Origin: Rubrivivax sp. A210
GTDB lineage: Bacteria > Pseudomonadota > Gammaproteobacteria > Burkholderiales > Burkholderiaceae_C
Reading direction: 5' to 3'
Length of the DNA: 64,000 bases
Assembly: GCF_904426505.1 (NCBI RefSeq)
Contig: NZ_CAJGBN010000045.1
Location: forward strand, 1 to 64,000
Positions 15,610 through 25,154 of this stretch are shown in pieces. The number at the start of each line of letters is the position of its first letter. Positions within the stretch are counted from its first letter, which is position 1. A program made the position numbers and the translations under genes. The notes under the pieces were generated by a model. It made no database searches, was not told the DNA's origin, and saw nothing but the letters and a program-made list of their open reading frames with translations.

Positions 15610-17670
15610 TCAATCGTCGTCGCGCACCTGGAACTGGCCGACCAGCTGCTGCTGCACATTGGGCGGCACCGGGTCGTAGTGCGACAGCTCGATGCTGTAG
15701 CGGCCCTGGCCGGCGGTCAGCGAGTTCAGGCGTGACTGGTAGCCCGCCAGTTCGGACATCGGCGCCTGGCCGCGCACGATCATCACGCCCGGGGCTCCAT
15801 TGGCGGTGCCGGTGACGAGGCCGCGCCGGCTGGAAAGATCGCCGGTGATGTCGCCCAGCGCGTGGTCGGGCGTCGTGATCTCGATGTGGACGATGGGTTC
15901 GAGCACGATGGCCCGAGCCTCGCGCATCGCCGCCAGAAATGCCTTGCGGCCGGCGGTGACGAAGGCGATTTCCTTGCTGTCCACGCTGTGGTGCTTGCCG
16001 TCGTAGACGATGACGCGCACGTCGACCACCGGGTAGCCGGCGATGCCGCCCCCAGCCAGCACCTCGCGCACGCCCTTCTCGACCGCGGGGATGAACTGGT
16101 AGGGAATGGTGCCGCCCTTGACCTGGTCGAGGAACTCGAAGCCACCGCCGCGCGGCAGCGGCTCGACGCGCAGGAAGACCTCGCCGAACTGCCCGGCGCC
16201 GCCGGTCTGCTTCTTGTGGCGGTGGTGGCCTTCGGCATTGGCGGTGATGGTCTCGCGGTAGGCGATGCGCGGCGGGCGGGTATTGACCTCGAACTTGTAG
16301 GTCTCGCGCAGGCGCTCTAGCAGCACGCGCAGGTGCAGCTCGCCCAGGCCGTAGAGGATGGTCTCATTGGTGCTGGCCACATGCTCGACCTTGAGGCAGG
16401 GGTCTTCGTCGATGAGCTTGGTCAGGATTTCCCACATGCGCTGCTCGTCGCCATGGCGCTTGGGCTCGATGGCCAGGCCATGCACCGGCTTGGGAAAGTC
16501 CAGCGCCTTGAGGTGGATGTGGTCATCCTCGGCGGCGTCGTGCAGCACGGCGTCGAAGTGGATCTCGTCGACCTTGGCCACCGCGACGATGTCGCCCGGC
16601 AGGGCGCGCGCCACCTCGACCGTGTTCTTGCCCTGCAGCATGAACAGATGGCCGACCTTGAATGGCTTGCGGCCATCGCCGATGTAAAGCAGGCTGTCCT
16701 TGGTGACCGTGCCCTGGTAGACCCGGAACAGCCCCATGCGGCCGACGAAGGGGTCGACCGTGACCTTGAATACATGGGCCAGCACATGCTTGGCCGGGTC
16801 GGGCTCGGCCTGGGTGGGCTGGGCTGCGTCGCCTTCGCCGAGCAGGAAATCGGGCGGGTTGGCCTCGGTCGGGTTGGGCAGCAGCTTGACGATGATGTCC
16901 AGCAACTCGGCCACGCCGGCGCCGCTCTTGGCCGAGACAAAGCACACCGGGATCAGGTGGCCCTCGCGCAAGGCCTGCTCCAGCGGCGCGTGCAGTTCGC
17001 TGGCGTCGATGTCGCCGTCGTTCAAGTAGCGGTCGACGAACTCGGCGTCGACCTCGACCACCTGCTCCACCAGGGCGCGGTGAGCGGCGTCAACGCTGCC
17101 GAAATCGCTGTGGCCCTCGCGGTTGAAGAAGCAGTCGACGACCTTGGTGCCCTGGGCGTCGGGCAGGTTCAGCGGCAGGCACTCCTTGCCGAAGACCTCG
17201 CGGATCTGTTCCATCAGCGCCGCCAGGTTGACCCCGGGGCTGTCGATCTTGTTGACGATGATCAGCCGGTCGAGGTGGCGCGAGGCGGCGTAGTCCATCA
17301 TGCGCAGCGCCAGCGGCTCGATGCCGACGGCGGCGTTGATCACCACCGCGGCGGTTTCCACGGCCTCCAGCGCCGGCAGGCTCTGGCCGAGGAAATCGCT
17401 GCCGCCGGGGGTGTCGATGAAATGCACGCGGGTGTCGGCGTGTACCAGGTGCATCACGCTCGAATTGAGCGAGTGCTGCATCTTGCGTTCGAGTGGATCG
17501 TGGTCGCTCACCGTGCTGCCGCGCTCGAGCGAACCGGCGCTGGCAATGGCGCCGGTTCGCGCCAGCAGGGCTTCGGCCAGGGTGGTCTTGCCCGCCGCCG
17601 AGGGCCCGACCAGGGCCAGGGTTCGGATGGCGGCGGGGCTCGCCGGGCTGCCGGGGGTTGGGCTGGGCAT
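15610..17670 (-). CDS. Elongation factor G-like GTPase (EF-G2 type)
   Basis: This 686-residue protein has the EF-G domain order but diverges from canonical FusA. The P-loop is GPSAAGKT (residues 22-29), the switch region is GSTVSDHDPLERKMQHSLNS, G3 is DTPGGSDFLG and G4 is NKIDSPG. These are hallmarks of the second EF-G-like family found as a paralogue in many proteobacteria. ATG 17670 is chosen because GGAG lies 9 bases upstream. An in-frame start at 17733 gives a tail without similarity. It stands apart from ribosomal genes, downstream of the amn/hslUV group on the same strand. Its role may be in ribosome rescue or stress translation, which is not established here. Confidence 0.88.
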   Translation of the reverse strand: MPSPTPGSPASPAAIRTLALVGPSAAGKTTLAEALLARTGAIASAGSLERGSTVSDHDPLERKMQHSLNSSVMHLVHADTRVHFIDTPGGSDFLGQSLPALEAVETAAVVINAAVGIEPLALRMMDYAASRHLDRLIIVNKIDSPGVNLAALMEQIREVFGKECLPLNLPDAQGTKVVDCFFNREGHSDFGSVDAAHRALVEQVVEVDAEFVDRYLNDGDIDASELHAPLEQALREGHLIPVCFVSAKSGAGVAELLDIIVKLLPNPTEANPPDFLLGEGDAAQPTQAEPDPAKHVLAHVFKVTVDPFVGRMGLFRVYQGTVTKDSLLYIGDGRKPFKVGHLFMLQGKNTVEVARALPGDIVAVAKVDEIHFDAVLHDAAEDDHIHLKALDFPKPVHGLAIEPKRHGDEQRMWEILTKLIDEDPCLKVEHVASTNETILYGLGELHLRVLLERLRETYKFEVNTRPPRIAYRETITANAEGHHRHKKQTGGAGQFGEVFLRVEPLPRGGGFEFLDQVKGGTIPYQFIPAVEKGVREVLAGGGIAGYPVVDVRVIVYDGKHHSVDSKEIAFVTAGRKAFLAAMREARAIVLEPIVHIEITTPDHALGDITGDLSSRRGLVTGTANGAPGVMIVRGQAPMSELAGYQSRLNSLTAGQGRYSIELSHYDPVPPNVQQQLVGQFQVRDDD

Positions 17671-17818
17671 GGGGTCTGGCTCCTTCAGCGCCTGGCGCTG
17701 TGTTCTGGCTGCGGTCAGGCCAGCGTATGACAAGCCGCCGCGGGCGACAAGAGCGCGTGCCCTGCCGGCTTGAGGCAGGTCAGCACTGCCCCGAAAGCCG
17801 CCTGCCGCCCGTTGCCAC

Positions 17819-19324
17819 CTATTGGAAGGCGACCTCCGCGAAGCTGCGCAGCTTGCGGCTGTGCAGGCTGCCCGGGCGCTGCTGGCGCAGCAGCTCGACG
17901 GCGCGCATGCCGATGCGCAGGTGCTGGTCGACGCGCTCGCGGTAGAAGTGGTTGGCCATGCCGGGCAGCTTGATCTCGCCGTGCAGCGGCTTGTCGCTCA
18001 CGCACAGCAGGGTGCCGTAGGGCACGCGGAAGCGGAAGCCGTTGGCCGCGATGGTGGCGCTTTCCATGTCCAGCGCCACCGCCCGGCTCTGGCTGAAGCG
18101 GCGCTCGGGGCCGGAAGGCGGCAGCAGCTCCCAGTTGCGGTTGTCGGTGGAGACCACGGTGCCGGTGCGCAGGATGTTCTTCAGCTCGTAGCCGCTGAGC
18201 CGGGTGACCTCGGCCACCGCCTGCTCCAGCGCCAGCTGCACCTCGGACAGCGCCGGTATCGGCACCCACAGCGGCAACTCCTCGTCGAGCACATGGTCCT
18301 CGCGCATGTAGGCGTGGGCCAGCACGTAGTCGCCCAGCTGCTGGCTGTTGCGCAGGCCGGCGCAGTGGCCCAGCATCAGCCAGGCGTGCGGGCGCAGCAC
18401 CGCCACATGGTCGGTGATGGTCTTGGCGTTGGCGGGGCCGACGCCGATATTGATCATCGTGATGCCGCCGTGGCCGGCGCGCTTCAGGTGGTAGGCCGGC
18501 ATCTGCGGCAGGCGCGGCGGCGCGGCTCCGCTGTCGTCGCCCGGCTCGGCCGCGCTGCCGGCGCGGCGCGTCAGCACATTGCCGGGTTCGACGAAGGCGG
18601 TGTAGTCGCCCGCCGGGTCGGCCATCAGCGCATGGCCGAGGCGGATGAACTCGTCGATGTAGAACTGGTAGTTGGTGAAGAGCACGAAGTTCTGGAAATG
18701 CTCGGGCGCGGTGCCGGTGTAGTGGCGCAGCCGGTGCAGCGAGTAGTCGACGCGCGGCGCCGTGAACAGCGCCAGCGGCTGGGCCACGCCGGGCGCCGGC
18801 TCGTGGGTGCCGTTGGCGATGCCGTCGTCCATCGCCGCCAGGTCGGGCAGGTCGAACAGGTCGCGCATCAGCAGGCGCCGTTCGGGGCTGAGGCTGCCTT
18901 CGAGGTGGTCGTTCTCGGCCAGCGAGAAGTGCACCGGGATGGGCTGGCCGCTGGTGCCGACCTCGAGGGCCACCCCGTGGTTGCGCAGCAGCAGGCGGAA
19001 CTGCTCGGCCAGGTAGTCGGCAAAGAGATCGGGCCGCGTCAGCGTGGTCTCGAACTGGCCCGGCCCGGCGACGAAGCCATAGCTCAGGCGCGAATCGGCG
19101 CGCGCCACGGTGTCGGTGCGCACCCGCACATAGGGGTAGCAGGCGCGCACGCGGCGGCCCACGTCGTCGCCGGCAACGAAGCGCTGCAGCGCTCCGCGCA
19201 GATGCTCGGTGCTGTTGCGGTAGATGGCCTGCACGCGCGCCAGCGCGGCATCGGCATCGTCGAAGGGGGCCGGGGCGATGTAGAGCGGCTGGGCGGGCAT
19301 GGCGGCGGCCGGTCGTTTGCGCAC
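17819..19324 (-). CDS. amn: AMP nucleosidase
   Basis: This 501-residue enzyme hydrolyses AMP to adenine and ribose 5-phosphate in purine salvage and adenylate control. E. coli Amn is 484 residues. Signature stretches are the N-terminal AMP-regulatory domain with YSLHRLRHYTGTAPEHFQNF and FTNYQFYIDEFI, and the C-terminal phosphorylase-like domain with INIGVGPANAKTITDHVA, LRPHAWLMLGHCAGLRNSQ and VALDMESATIAANGFRF. The start is a GTG at 19324 with GAGGG 9 bases upstream. The ATG at 19300 lacks a binding site. It begins 11 bases after hslU and is likely to be in the same operon. Confidence 0.93.
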   Translation of the reverse strand: MRKRPAAAMPAQPLYIAPAPFDDADAALARVQAIYRNSTEHLRGALQRFVAGDDVGRRVRACYPYVRVRTDTVARADSRLSYGFVAGPGQFETTLTRPDLFADYLAEQFRLLLRNHGVALEVGTSGQPIPVHFSLAENDHLEGSLSPERRLLMRDLFDLPDLAAMDDGIANGTHEPAPGVAQPLALFTAPRVDYSLHRLRHYTGTAPEHFQNFVLFTNYQFYIDEFIRLGHALMADPAGDYTAFVEPGNVLTRRAGSAAEPGDDSGAAPPRLPQMPAYHLKRAGHGGITMINIGVGPANAKTITDHVAVLRPHAWLMLGHCAGLRNSQQLGDYVLAHAYMREDHVLDEELPLWVPIPALSEVQLALEQAVAEVTRLSGYELKNILRTGTVVSTDNRNWELLPPSGPERRFSQSRAVALDMESATIAANGFRFRVPYGTLLCVSDKPLHGEIKLPGMANHFYRERVDQHLRIGMRAVELLRQQRPGSLHSRKLRSFAEVAFQ

Positions 19325-19335
19325 GGGCCCGACCC

Positions 19336-20676
19336 TCAGAGGATGTAGCGCGAGAGGTCTTCGTTGCGCGACAGCTCGGCCAGGCGGGCATCGACCTCGG
19401 CGGCGTCGATGACGACGGTCTGGCCGTCGCGCTCGGGGGCGTCGAAGCTCACTTCGTCGAGCAGCCGCTCCATCACCGTGGCCAGGCGGCGCGCGCCGAT
19501 ATTCTCGGTGCGCTCGTTCACGTCAAAGGCGATTTGCGCCAGCCGGCGCACGCCGGCCGGCGTGATCGAGAGCGTCACGCCCTCGGTGGCGAGCAGGGCC
19601 TGGTACTGCTTGATGAGGCTGGCGTGGGTGCTGGTGAGGATGGCTTCGAAGTCGTCGACCGAGAGCGAGCCCAGTTCGACGCGGATCGGGAATCGGCCCT
19701 GCAACTCGGGAATCAGGTCGCTCGGCTTGGCCAGGTGGAAGGCGCCGCTGGCGATGAAGAGCATGTGGTCGGTGCGCACCTGGCCGTATTTGGTGCTGAC
19801 GGTGGTGCCCTCAACCAAGGGCAGCAGGTCGCGCTGCACGCCCTGGCGCGAGACCTCGGCGCCGCCGTGCTCCTGGCGCGAGGCGACTTTGTCGATCTCG
19901 TCGATGAAGACGATGCCGTTGGCCTCGGCCTGGGCCACGGCGGCGGCGCGGATCTCGTCCTCGTTGACGAGGCGGGCCGCTTCTTCCTCGACCAGGCGCA
20001 GCCGCGCCTCGCCGATGCGGATCTTGCGCGCCTTGCGCTTGCCGGTGTTCATCTGCGAGAACAGGCCCTTCAACTGCTCGGCCATCTCGTCCATGCCGGG
20101 CACGCCCTGGGGGCCCAGGATCTCGAGCGCGGGCCGCGCCTCGGCGAGGTCGATCTCGATCTCCTTGTCGTCGAGCGTGCCCTCGCGCAGGCGCTTGCGC
20201 ATGACCTGGCGCGCGGTGCTGTCGGCCGGCGCGGCCTCGGTGGCGGCAAAGCCCACGCTGCGCGGCAGTGGCACCAGGGCGTCGAGGATGCGGTCCTCGG
20301 CGGCGTCCTCCGCGAGCGCTCGGCGCGCCGTCATCTGACGCTCGCGCTCCTGCTTGACGGCGATCTCGACGAGGTCGCGCACGATGGTGTCGACGTCCTT
20401 GCCGACATAGCCGACCTCGGTGAACTTGGTCGCCTCGACCTTGATGAAGGGCGCGTCGGCCAGCCGCGCCAGGCGGCGCGCGATCTCGGTCTTGCCCACG
20501 CCGGTGGGGCCGATCATCAGGATGTTCTTGGGCGTGATCTCGGCACGCAGCGGCTCGCCCACCTGCTGGCGGCGCCAACGGTTGCGCAGCGCGATGGCCA
20601 CGGCGCGCTTGGCAGCGTTCTGGCCGACGATGTGGCGGTCGAGCTCGCTGACGATCTCTTTGGGCGTCATGCTCAT
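19336..20676 (-). CDS. hslU: ATP-dependent protease ATPase subunit HslU
   Basis: This 446-residue AAA+ unfoldase feeds substrates to the HslV peptidase. The Walker A is GPTGVGKTE near residue 60, the pore motif GYVGKD follows, an intermediate I-domain spans about 110-240, and the Walker B is [12 protein letters not shown]. The C-terminus ends RYIL, the tail that docks into HslV pockets. The length matches E. coli (443). Its ATG overlaps the hslV stop by 4 bases, the usual translational coupling of this pair. Confidence 0.97.
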   Translation of the reverse strand: MSMTPKEIVSELDRHIVGQNAAKRAVAIALRNRWRRQQVGEPLRAEITPKNILMIGPTGVGKTEIARRLARLADAPFIKVEATKFTEVGYVGKDVDTIVRDLVEIAVKQERERQMTARRALAEDAAEDRILDALVPLPRSVGFAATEAAPADSTARQVMRKRLREGTLDDKEIEIDLAEARPALEILGPQGVPGMDEMAEQLKGLFSQMNTGKRKARKIRIGEARLRLVEEEAARLVNEDEIRAAAVAQAEANGIVFIDEIDKVASRQEHGGAEVSRQGVQRDLLPLVEGTTVSTKYGQVRTDHMLFIASGAFHLAKPSDLIPELQGRFPIRVELGSLSVDDFEAILTSTHASLIKQYQALLATEGVTLSITPAGVRRLAQIAFDVNERTENIGARRLATVMERLLDEVSFDAPERDGQTVVIDAAEVDARLAELSRNEDLSRYIL

Positions 20677-21209
20677 CCGAGGGTCTCGACGATGTGGTTC
20701 TGGTTGGTGTAGATGCAGATGTCGCCGGCGATCTCGAGCGAGCGCTTGACGATCTCGGCCGGCGCCATCTCGGTGTGGGCCAGCAGCGCCCGCGCCGCCG
20801 CCTGGGCGTAGGCACCGCCCGAGCCGATGGCGACGATGCCGAACTCGGGCTCGAGCACGTCGCCATTGCCGGTGATGATGAGCGAGCAGCTGCTGTCGGC
20901 CACCGCCAGCATGGCTTCGAGCCGGCGCAGCACGCGGTCGGTGCGCCAGTCCTTGGTCAGCTCGATGGCGGCGCGCTGCAGATGGCCCTGGTGCTTTTCG
21001 AGCTTGGCCTCGAAGCGCTCGAACAGCGTGAAGGCGTCGGCGGTGGCGCCGGCAAAGCCGGCCAGCACCTGCTCGCGGTAGAGCTTGCGCACCTTGCGCG
21101 CGCTGGACTTGACGACGATGTGGCCCAGTGTGACCTGGCCGTCACCGCCGAGCGCGACGCTGGCGCCGCGGCGCGCGCTGACGATGGTGGTGCCGTGGTA
21201 GCTTTCCAT
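20673..21209 (-). CDS. hslV: ATP-dependent protease peptidase subunit HslV
   Basis: This 178-residue proteasome-beta-like subunit forms a dodecamer capped by HslU. The sequence begins [14 protein letters not shown]. Removal of the short propeptide exposes Thr7 of the TT pair as the N-terminal nucleophile. Further marks are [19 protein letters not shown] and [17 protein letters not shown]. It is upstream of hslU with a 4-base overlap. No clear sigma-32 promoter is visible in the 62 bases before it, so transcription may come through from the STAS gene. Confidence 0.96.
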   Translation of the reverse strand: MESYHGTTIVSARRGASVALGGDGQVTLGHIVVKSSARKVRKLYREQVLAGFAGATADAFTLFERFEAKLEKHQGHLQRAAIELTKDWRTDRVLRRLEAMLAVADSSCSLIITGNGDVLEPEFGIVAIGSGGAYAQAAARALLAHTEMAPAEIVKRSLEIAGDICIYTNQNHIVETLG

Positions 21210-21271
21210 GCGGTGCCTGTGTGGAGGCCTGGGGTCGCGGGCGGGTGGCCGCCGCGGCGGCTAGAGAAAGG

Positions 21272-23050
21272 CTAGACCTTCCTCACCGCAACCTTGGCAT
21301 GTTCGTTGATGCCCATGGCGCTGAAGAACAGCGCCACCAGGCGGTGGGTGTCCGTGAACTGCACGGCGCGATTTTCCTGGCGCCGCGCCAGCACCCAGTT
21401 GAGCAGGTCGCCGGCGGCGATGAAGTCGACCCGGATCAGGCGCGCACACGACACATTGACCACCGTGGCACTGCCGAGCTGGCCCTGCAGGCGGGCCAGG
21501 GTGGCGCCGATGTCGCCCACCAGCTGGCCGGAGAGCTCGACATTGGCCACCGCGATGTTGTTGCCCTGGTCTTCGGTGAGGCCCGATTCGAGGAAGCCGG
21601 TGGAGACATCGCTGACCACCGACATCGACGGCGTGCGCGTGTTCAGGTTGGCGCCACTGACCTGCACCTTGCAGCGCGCCGGCTCCCAGGAGGGCGGGCT
21701 CACCTCGTAGGTGACGCAGTAGTCGATGGCGGTCTCGTCGAACTGGTCGGCGCGGTTGGCCAGGCGCAGCGCATCCAGGCGCGTGAGCCAGAACACCGGG
21801 TCGGCGTCGCGCACGCCAGTGGGCGCGGCCTCGCCCAGCACGCCAAAGAGGCGTTCGCCGGCAATCCAGCGCATTTCGATGGCCTGGCCGGCCCAGAGGC
21901 GGAACAGCGTCGACAACTGCATCGCCGCCTCGGCGTCGACGCTGCGCAGATGGCCCCAGTCGAAGACCCAGGGCAGGGGCATCTGCAGCGTCTGCGAGCG
22001 CAGGCGGGCCACTTCCTCGATGTCGAGCAGGTCGGGGCAGATCCAGCCGACCTCGCCGCCGCCGCGCTGCGCCGACGAATTGGCGAGATCGCCGTCCTCG
22101 TTGACGGCGTCGGCCACCAGCTTGGGCAACGAGTACCACTGCGGCGCCGACCAGCCGAACTGCTGCGCGTAATCGAGCGCCAGGCTCTCGAACTGCGGCT
22201 GCTGGCCTGTGGCGCGGTAGGGGTCGAACAGCACCAGCCAGGTCTCGGCGTGCTGCGCGCGGCCGCTGCCGGGGCCGGTGATGCGCTGCAGCGCTTCCTC
22301 GCACTGCGAGAAATCGGCGTTGGCAAAGGCGATCACGGCCTCGTCGAGCTCGGGGTCGTGCATGACCTCGCTCACTTCGACGGCGAAGGGGCTGTCGAAG
22401 TCGGCGCCGGCGGCTGCGACCGGCGCGGGCACTGGGGGCAGGCTGCTGGCAAAGGACACCGCCTGCAGCGGCGCCAGCGGCGGCAGCGCCGAGGCCATCT
22501 GCATGGGCGCCGGTGCTGACGGCGGCGGCAGCGGGATGTCCATCACCGGCGGCGGCGCCGGCTGCCGCGGCTCATCGGCGCGAGCGCGGGCCATGGGCGG
22601 CGGTGTCGGCAAGGGCGGGCGCAACGGGCGCTGCAGCACGGCCGGTTCTGTGGGCGAGAGGGTGGCGCCGGGAGGCCGGCGCGTGGAATTGCTGAAGGAG
22701 GGCTCGCCCACCATCTGCTGCTCGATCTCGTCGATCTTGGCCTTCACGCCCTCGGGCCGCGACGTGCCCTCGGGCATGCGCACCTCGGAGTCATCGATGC
22801 GCGACGACGTGCCCAGGGTGGCCAGTTGCTCGGGCGACAGGCCTTCGCGGCGCACGCGGCGCAGCATGTCGAACTCGCGCTTGCGCACGAAGTCGTTGCG
22901 CCGCTTGCGCTCGATCATCGCCTTCAGCTCGGACTTCTCAAGGTCGAGCTCGCGCGTGTCTTCCTGGCGTGAATTGAGATCGGTCCAATCCGTGGCCGGG
23001 TTCGCGACGAACCGCACCACTTTGCGGAAGAAGCTCTCGTTTTCGGCCAT
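21272..23050 (-). CDS. Large STAS-domain protein of unknown function
   Basis: This 592-residue protein has an N-terminal basic helical region (FFRKVVRFVANPATDW, then charged coiled helices to about residue 110), a long Pro/Ala-rich disordered region (about 115-215), a central helical domain (about 220-480), and a C-terminal STAS-like domain (about 500-590, with VELSGQLVGDIGATLARLQ and VNVSCARLIRVDFIAAGDLLNW). STAS domains act as switches in anti-sigma-factor antagonism. The usual phosphorylatable Ser of SpoIIAA-type proteins is not obvious. It sits just upstream of hslVU on the same strand, a pairing I recall from other Burkholderiales. ATG 23050 is preferred over the TTG at 23059. Confidence 0.7.
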   Translation of the reverse strand: MAENESFFRKVVRFVANPATDWTDLNSRQEDTRELDLEKSELKAMIERKRRNDFVRKREFDMLRRVRREGLSPEQLATLGTSSRIDDSEVRMPEGTSRPEGVKAKIDEIEQQMVGEPSFSNSTRRPPGATLSPTEPAVLQRPLRPPLPTPPPMARARADEPRQPAPPPVMDIPLPPPSAPAPMQMASALPPLAPLQAVSFASSLPPVPAPVAAAGADFDSPFAVEVSEVMHDPELDEAVIAFANADFSQCEEALQRITGPGSGRAQHAETWLVLFDPYRATGQQPQFESLALDYAQQFGWSAPQWYSLPKLVADAVNEDGDLANSSAQRGGGEVGWICPDLLDIEEVARLRSQTLQMPLPWVFDWGHLRSVDAEAAMQLSTLFRLWAGQAIEMRWIAGERLFGVLGEAAPTGVRDADPVFWLTRLDALRLANRADQFDETAIDYCVTYEVSPPSWEPARCKVQVSGANLNTRTPSMSVVSDVSTGFLESGLTEDQGNNIAVANVELSGQLVGDIGATLARLQGQLGSATVVNVSCARLIRVDFIAAGDLLNWVLARRQENRAVQFTDTHRLVALFFSAMGINEHAKVAVRKV

Positions 23051-23165
23051 GGGGGACAAATGTTACCTCGGCAGGCACCCTGTGTCGGGATTGCGCTGCA
23101 ACCGGCGGTGACCGACACCGCCTCGTGCGGGCGGCGGCCGCAGGCCGCGCCCGAGGGTGCGCCGG

Positions 23166-23831
23166 TCAGTCGCCGAACATCTTCTGCTTGAGCTCGCGGC
23201 GTTGCTGGGCCTCAAGCGACAGCGTTGCGGTGGGGCGGGCGAGCAGACGCGCCAAGCCGATCGGCTCGCCGGTTTCGTCGCAATAGCCGTACTCGCCGCT
23301 TTCCAGGCGCGCCAGCGACTGCGAGATCTTCTTGAGCAGCTTGCGCTCGCGGTCGCGCGTGCGCAACTCAAGTGCGTGCTCTTCCTCGATGGTGGCGCGG
23401 TCGGCCGGGTCGGGGACGATGGAGGTGTCTTCGCGCAGGTGCTCGGTGGTTTCGCCGGCGTTGGACAGCAGGTCGTCCTTCTGCTTCTGCAGCCGGGCGC
23501 GGAAGAAGTCGATCTGCTTCTCGCCCATGTACTCCGCTTCGGGCATGGCGAGCAGTTCGTCCTCGGCCAGGTCGCGGCCGGCCTTGGTCTTCCAGGCGTT
23601 GGCGGTCTTGGGGTCGACCTTCTGGGCGGGCTTGGAATGGGCAAGCGTTTCGGACATCTCGGGCGTGGCGGCGCGAACCGCCGGAGCAAATCGATCGGTG
23701 AAGCGGTTGGGTACCGGCGTCGGCGCCGGGGTCGGCGTCGGTGCGACGGTGGCGGCGGCCTTCGCTGGGGTCTTGGCGGGCGTCGCCGGCGTCTTGCTGG
23801 CGGTGGCCGCCTTGGCCGGTGGCTTGATCAC
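23166..23831 (-). CDS. dksA: DksA-type RNA polymerase secondary-channel factor, zinc-finger degenerate
   Basis: This is a 221-residue protein. Residues 1-60 are a Lys/Ala/Pro-rich extension, and the DksA core fills the rest. The coiled-coil tip DPADR keeps the two aspartates that work with ppGpp at the polymerase active site, followed by LELRTRDRERKLLKKI. The zinc finger is degenerate. Where E. coli has four cysteines, this protein has Cys184, Thr187, Ser205 and Ala208, so it should fold without zinc. The start is GTG 23831, fixed by a strong GGAGGAGG 7 bases upstream. It follows the CobW-type gene by 118 bases on the same strand. Confidence 0.9.
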   Translation of the reverse strand: MIKPPAKAATASKTPATPAKTPAKAAATVAPTPTPAPTPVPNRFTDRFAPAVRAATPEMSETLAHSKPAQKVDPKTANAWKTKAGRDLAEDELLAMPEAEYMGEKQIDFFRARLQKQKDDLLSNAGETTEHLREDTSIVPDPADRATIEEEHALELRTRDRERKLLKKISQSLARLESGEYGYCDETGEPIGLARLLARPTATLSLEAQQRRELKQKMFGD

Positions 23832-23949
23832 GGGGACCTCCTCCCCTTGCGGGAACTCGAATGCGAGCCTGTTGGTGCTTCAGGGCGCGCGGATTGTAGC
23901 CACGCGTGCAGGATGCCCGCCGCGACCTGTGGAACCCCGGTGCATTCCT

Positions 23950-24990
23950 CTAGACGAGGCATTGCTCGAGCCCCTGCATCAGCACGTCCTTGGGCAGGTC
24001 GATGCCGATGAAGACCATCTTGCTGCCCTTTTCCTCGCCCGGCGCCCACTTGGGGCCGAGATCGCTGCCCATCATCTGGTGTACGCCCTGGAACACCACC
24101 TTGCGGTCGCTGCCCTTCATGAACAGCACGCCCTTGTAGCGCAGCATCTTGGGGCCGTAGACCTGGACGATGGAGCCGAGAAAGTCTTCCAGCTTGGCCG
24201 GGTTGAAGGCCTTCTTGCTGCGAAAGACGAAGCTCTTCACGTCGTCATCTTGGGCGTGGTGGTGTGGGTGGTCGCAGTGCTCGCCATGGTCATGGTCGTG
24301 ATCATGGCCATGGTGGTGGTCGTGGCCGCTGTCGGCGTTCAGGAACTCGGGGTCGATCTCGAGCTTGGCGTTGAGGTTGAAGCCCTTGAGGTCGAAGACC
24401 TGGCTGATGGGCACCTCGCCAAAATGCACCTTGCTCTGCGGCGCACGCGGGTTCATGTGCTTGATGCGGTGGGTGAGGGCCGCCACCTCGGCCTCGCCCA
24501 CGAGGTCGGACTTGCTGATGAAGATCTGGTCGGCGAAGCCGATCTGGCGCCGCGCCTCCTGGCGCGTGTCGAGCTGGCCGTCGGCGTGCTTGGCGTCGAC
24601 GAGCGTCAGCACGCTGTCGAGCAGGTAGCTCTCGGCGATCTCGTCGTCCATGAAGAAGGTCTGCGCCACCGGGCCCGGGTCGGCCAGGCCCGTGGTCTCG
24701 ATCACCACCCGGTCGAAGCTGATCTCGCCCTTGCGCCGCTTCTCGGCCAGCTCGGCCAGCGTGGTGCGCAGGTCTTCGCGGATGGTGCAGCAGACGCAGC
24801 CATTGCTCATCTGGATGATCTGCTCCTGGCTTTCGAAGACCAGCAGCTCGTTGTCGATGTTCTCCTCGCCGAACTCGTTCTCGATGACGGCGATCTTCTG
24901 GCCGTGCGACTCGGACAGCACGCGCTTGAGCAGCGTGGTCTTGCCGGAGCCCAGGAAGCCGGTGAGGATGGTGGCGGGGATCAATGACAT
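23950..24990 (-). CDS. CobW/COG0523 GTP-dependent metallochaperone (probable zinc)
   Basis: This 346-residue GTPase is of the G3E family. The P-loop is GFLGSGKTT (residues 11-19), the metal site is CVCC (Cys65, 67, 68), and a TKSD-like guanine motif appears as SKSD. A His/Asp-rich run (DHHHGHDHDHDHGEH and more, about residues 245-275) precedes the CobW C-terminal domain. Such proteins insert or deliver zinc, or less often cobalt, using GTP. ATG 24990 begins at the family N-terminus, and in-frame codons up to 25035 are rejected. It is divergent from corC and lies upstream of the zinc-free DksA, which supports a role in zinc economy. No clear Zur site was seen. Confidence 0.9.
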   Translation of the reverse strand: MSLIPATILTGFLGSGKTTLLKRVLSESHGQKIAVIENEFGEENIDNELLVFESQEQIIQMSNGCVCCTIREDLRTTLAELAEKRRKGEISFDRVVIETTGLADPGPVAQTFFMDDEIAESYLLDSVLTLVDAKHADGQLDTRQEARRQIGFADQIFISKSDLVGEAEVAALTHRIKHMNPRAPQSKVHFGEVPISQVFDLKGFNLNAKLEIDPEFLNADSGHDHHHGHDHDHDHGEHCDHPHHHAQDDDVKSFVFRSKKAFNPAKLEDFLGSIVQVYGPKMLRYKGVLFMKGSDRKVVFQGVHQMMGSDLGPKWAPGEEKGSKMVFIGIDLPKDVLMQGLEQCLV

Positions 24991-25154
24991 GGCGTTGGGG
25001 GCTCGGCGGCGGGCCGTGCGGCAGGCGATGGGCACTCAGATGGGGGTCGACGAATGTGATTCAAGCCCCCCGCGCTGTCAAGGCGCATGAGGAAGGGCCG
25101 CCACGGGGGCACCCTCGGTTATTCTTGGCGCCCCCTCACTGCCGGCACCGCTTC

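Noticed and set aside
16333-17730. 465-codon plus-strand frame opposite the EF-G-like gene
   Set aside because: It has no recognisable domain. The minus strand has all GTPase motifs.
24991-25154. Zur operator between the CobW-type gene and corC
   Set aside because: No palindrome resembling GTTATNNNATAAC is present. Only a weak GAATGTGATTC is seen.
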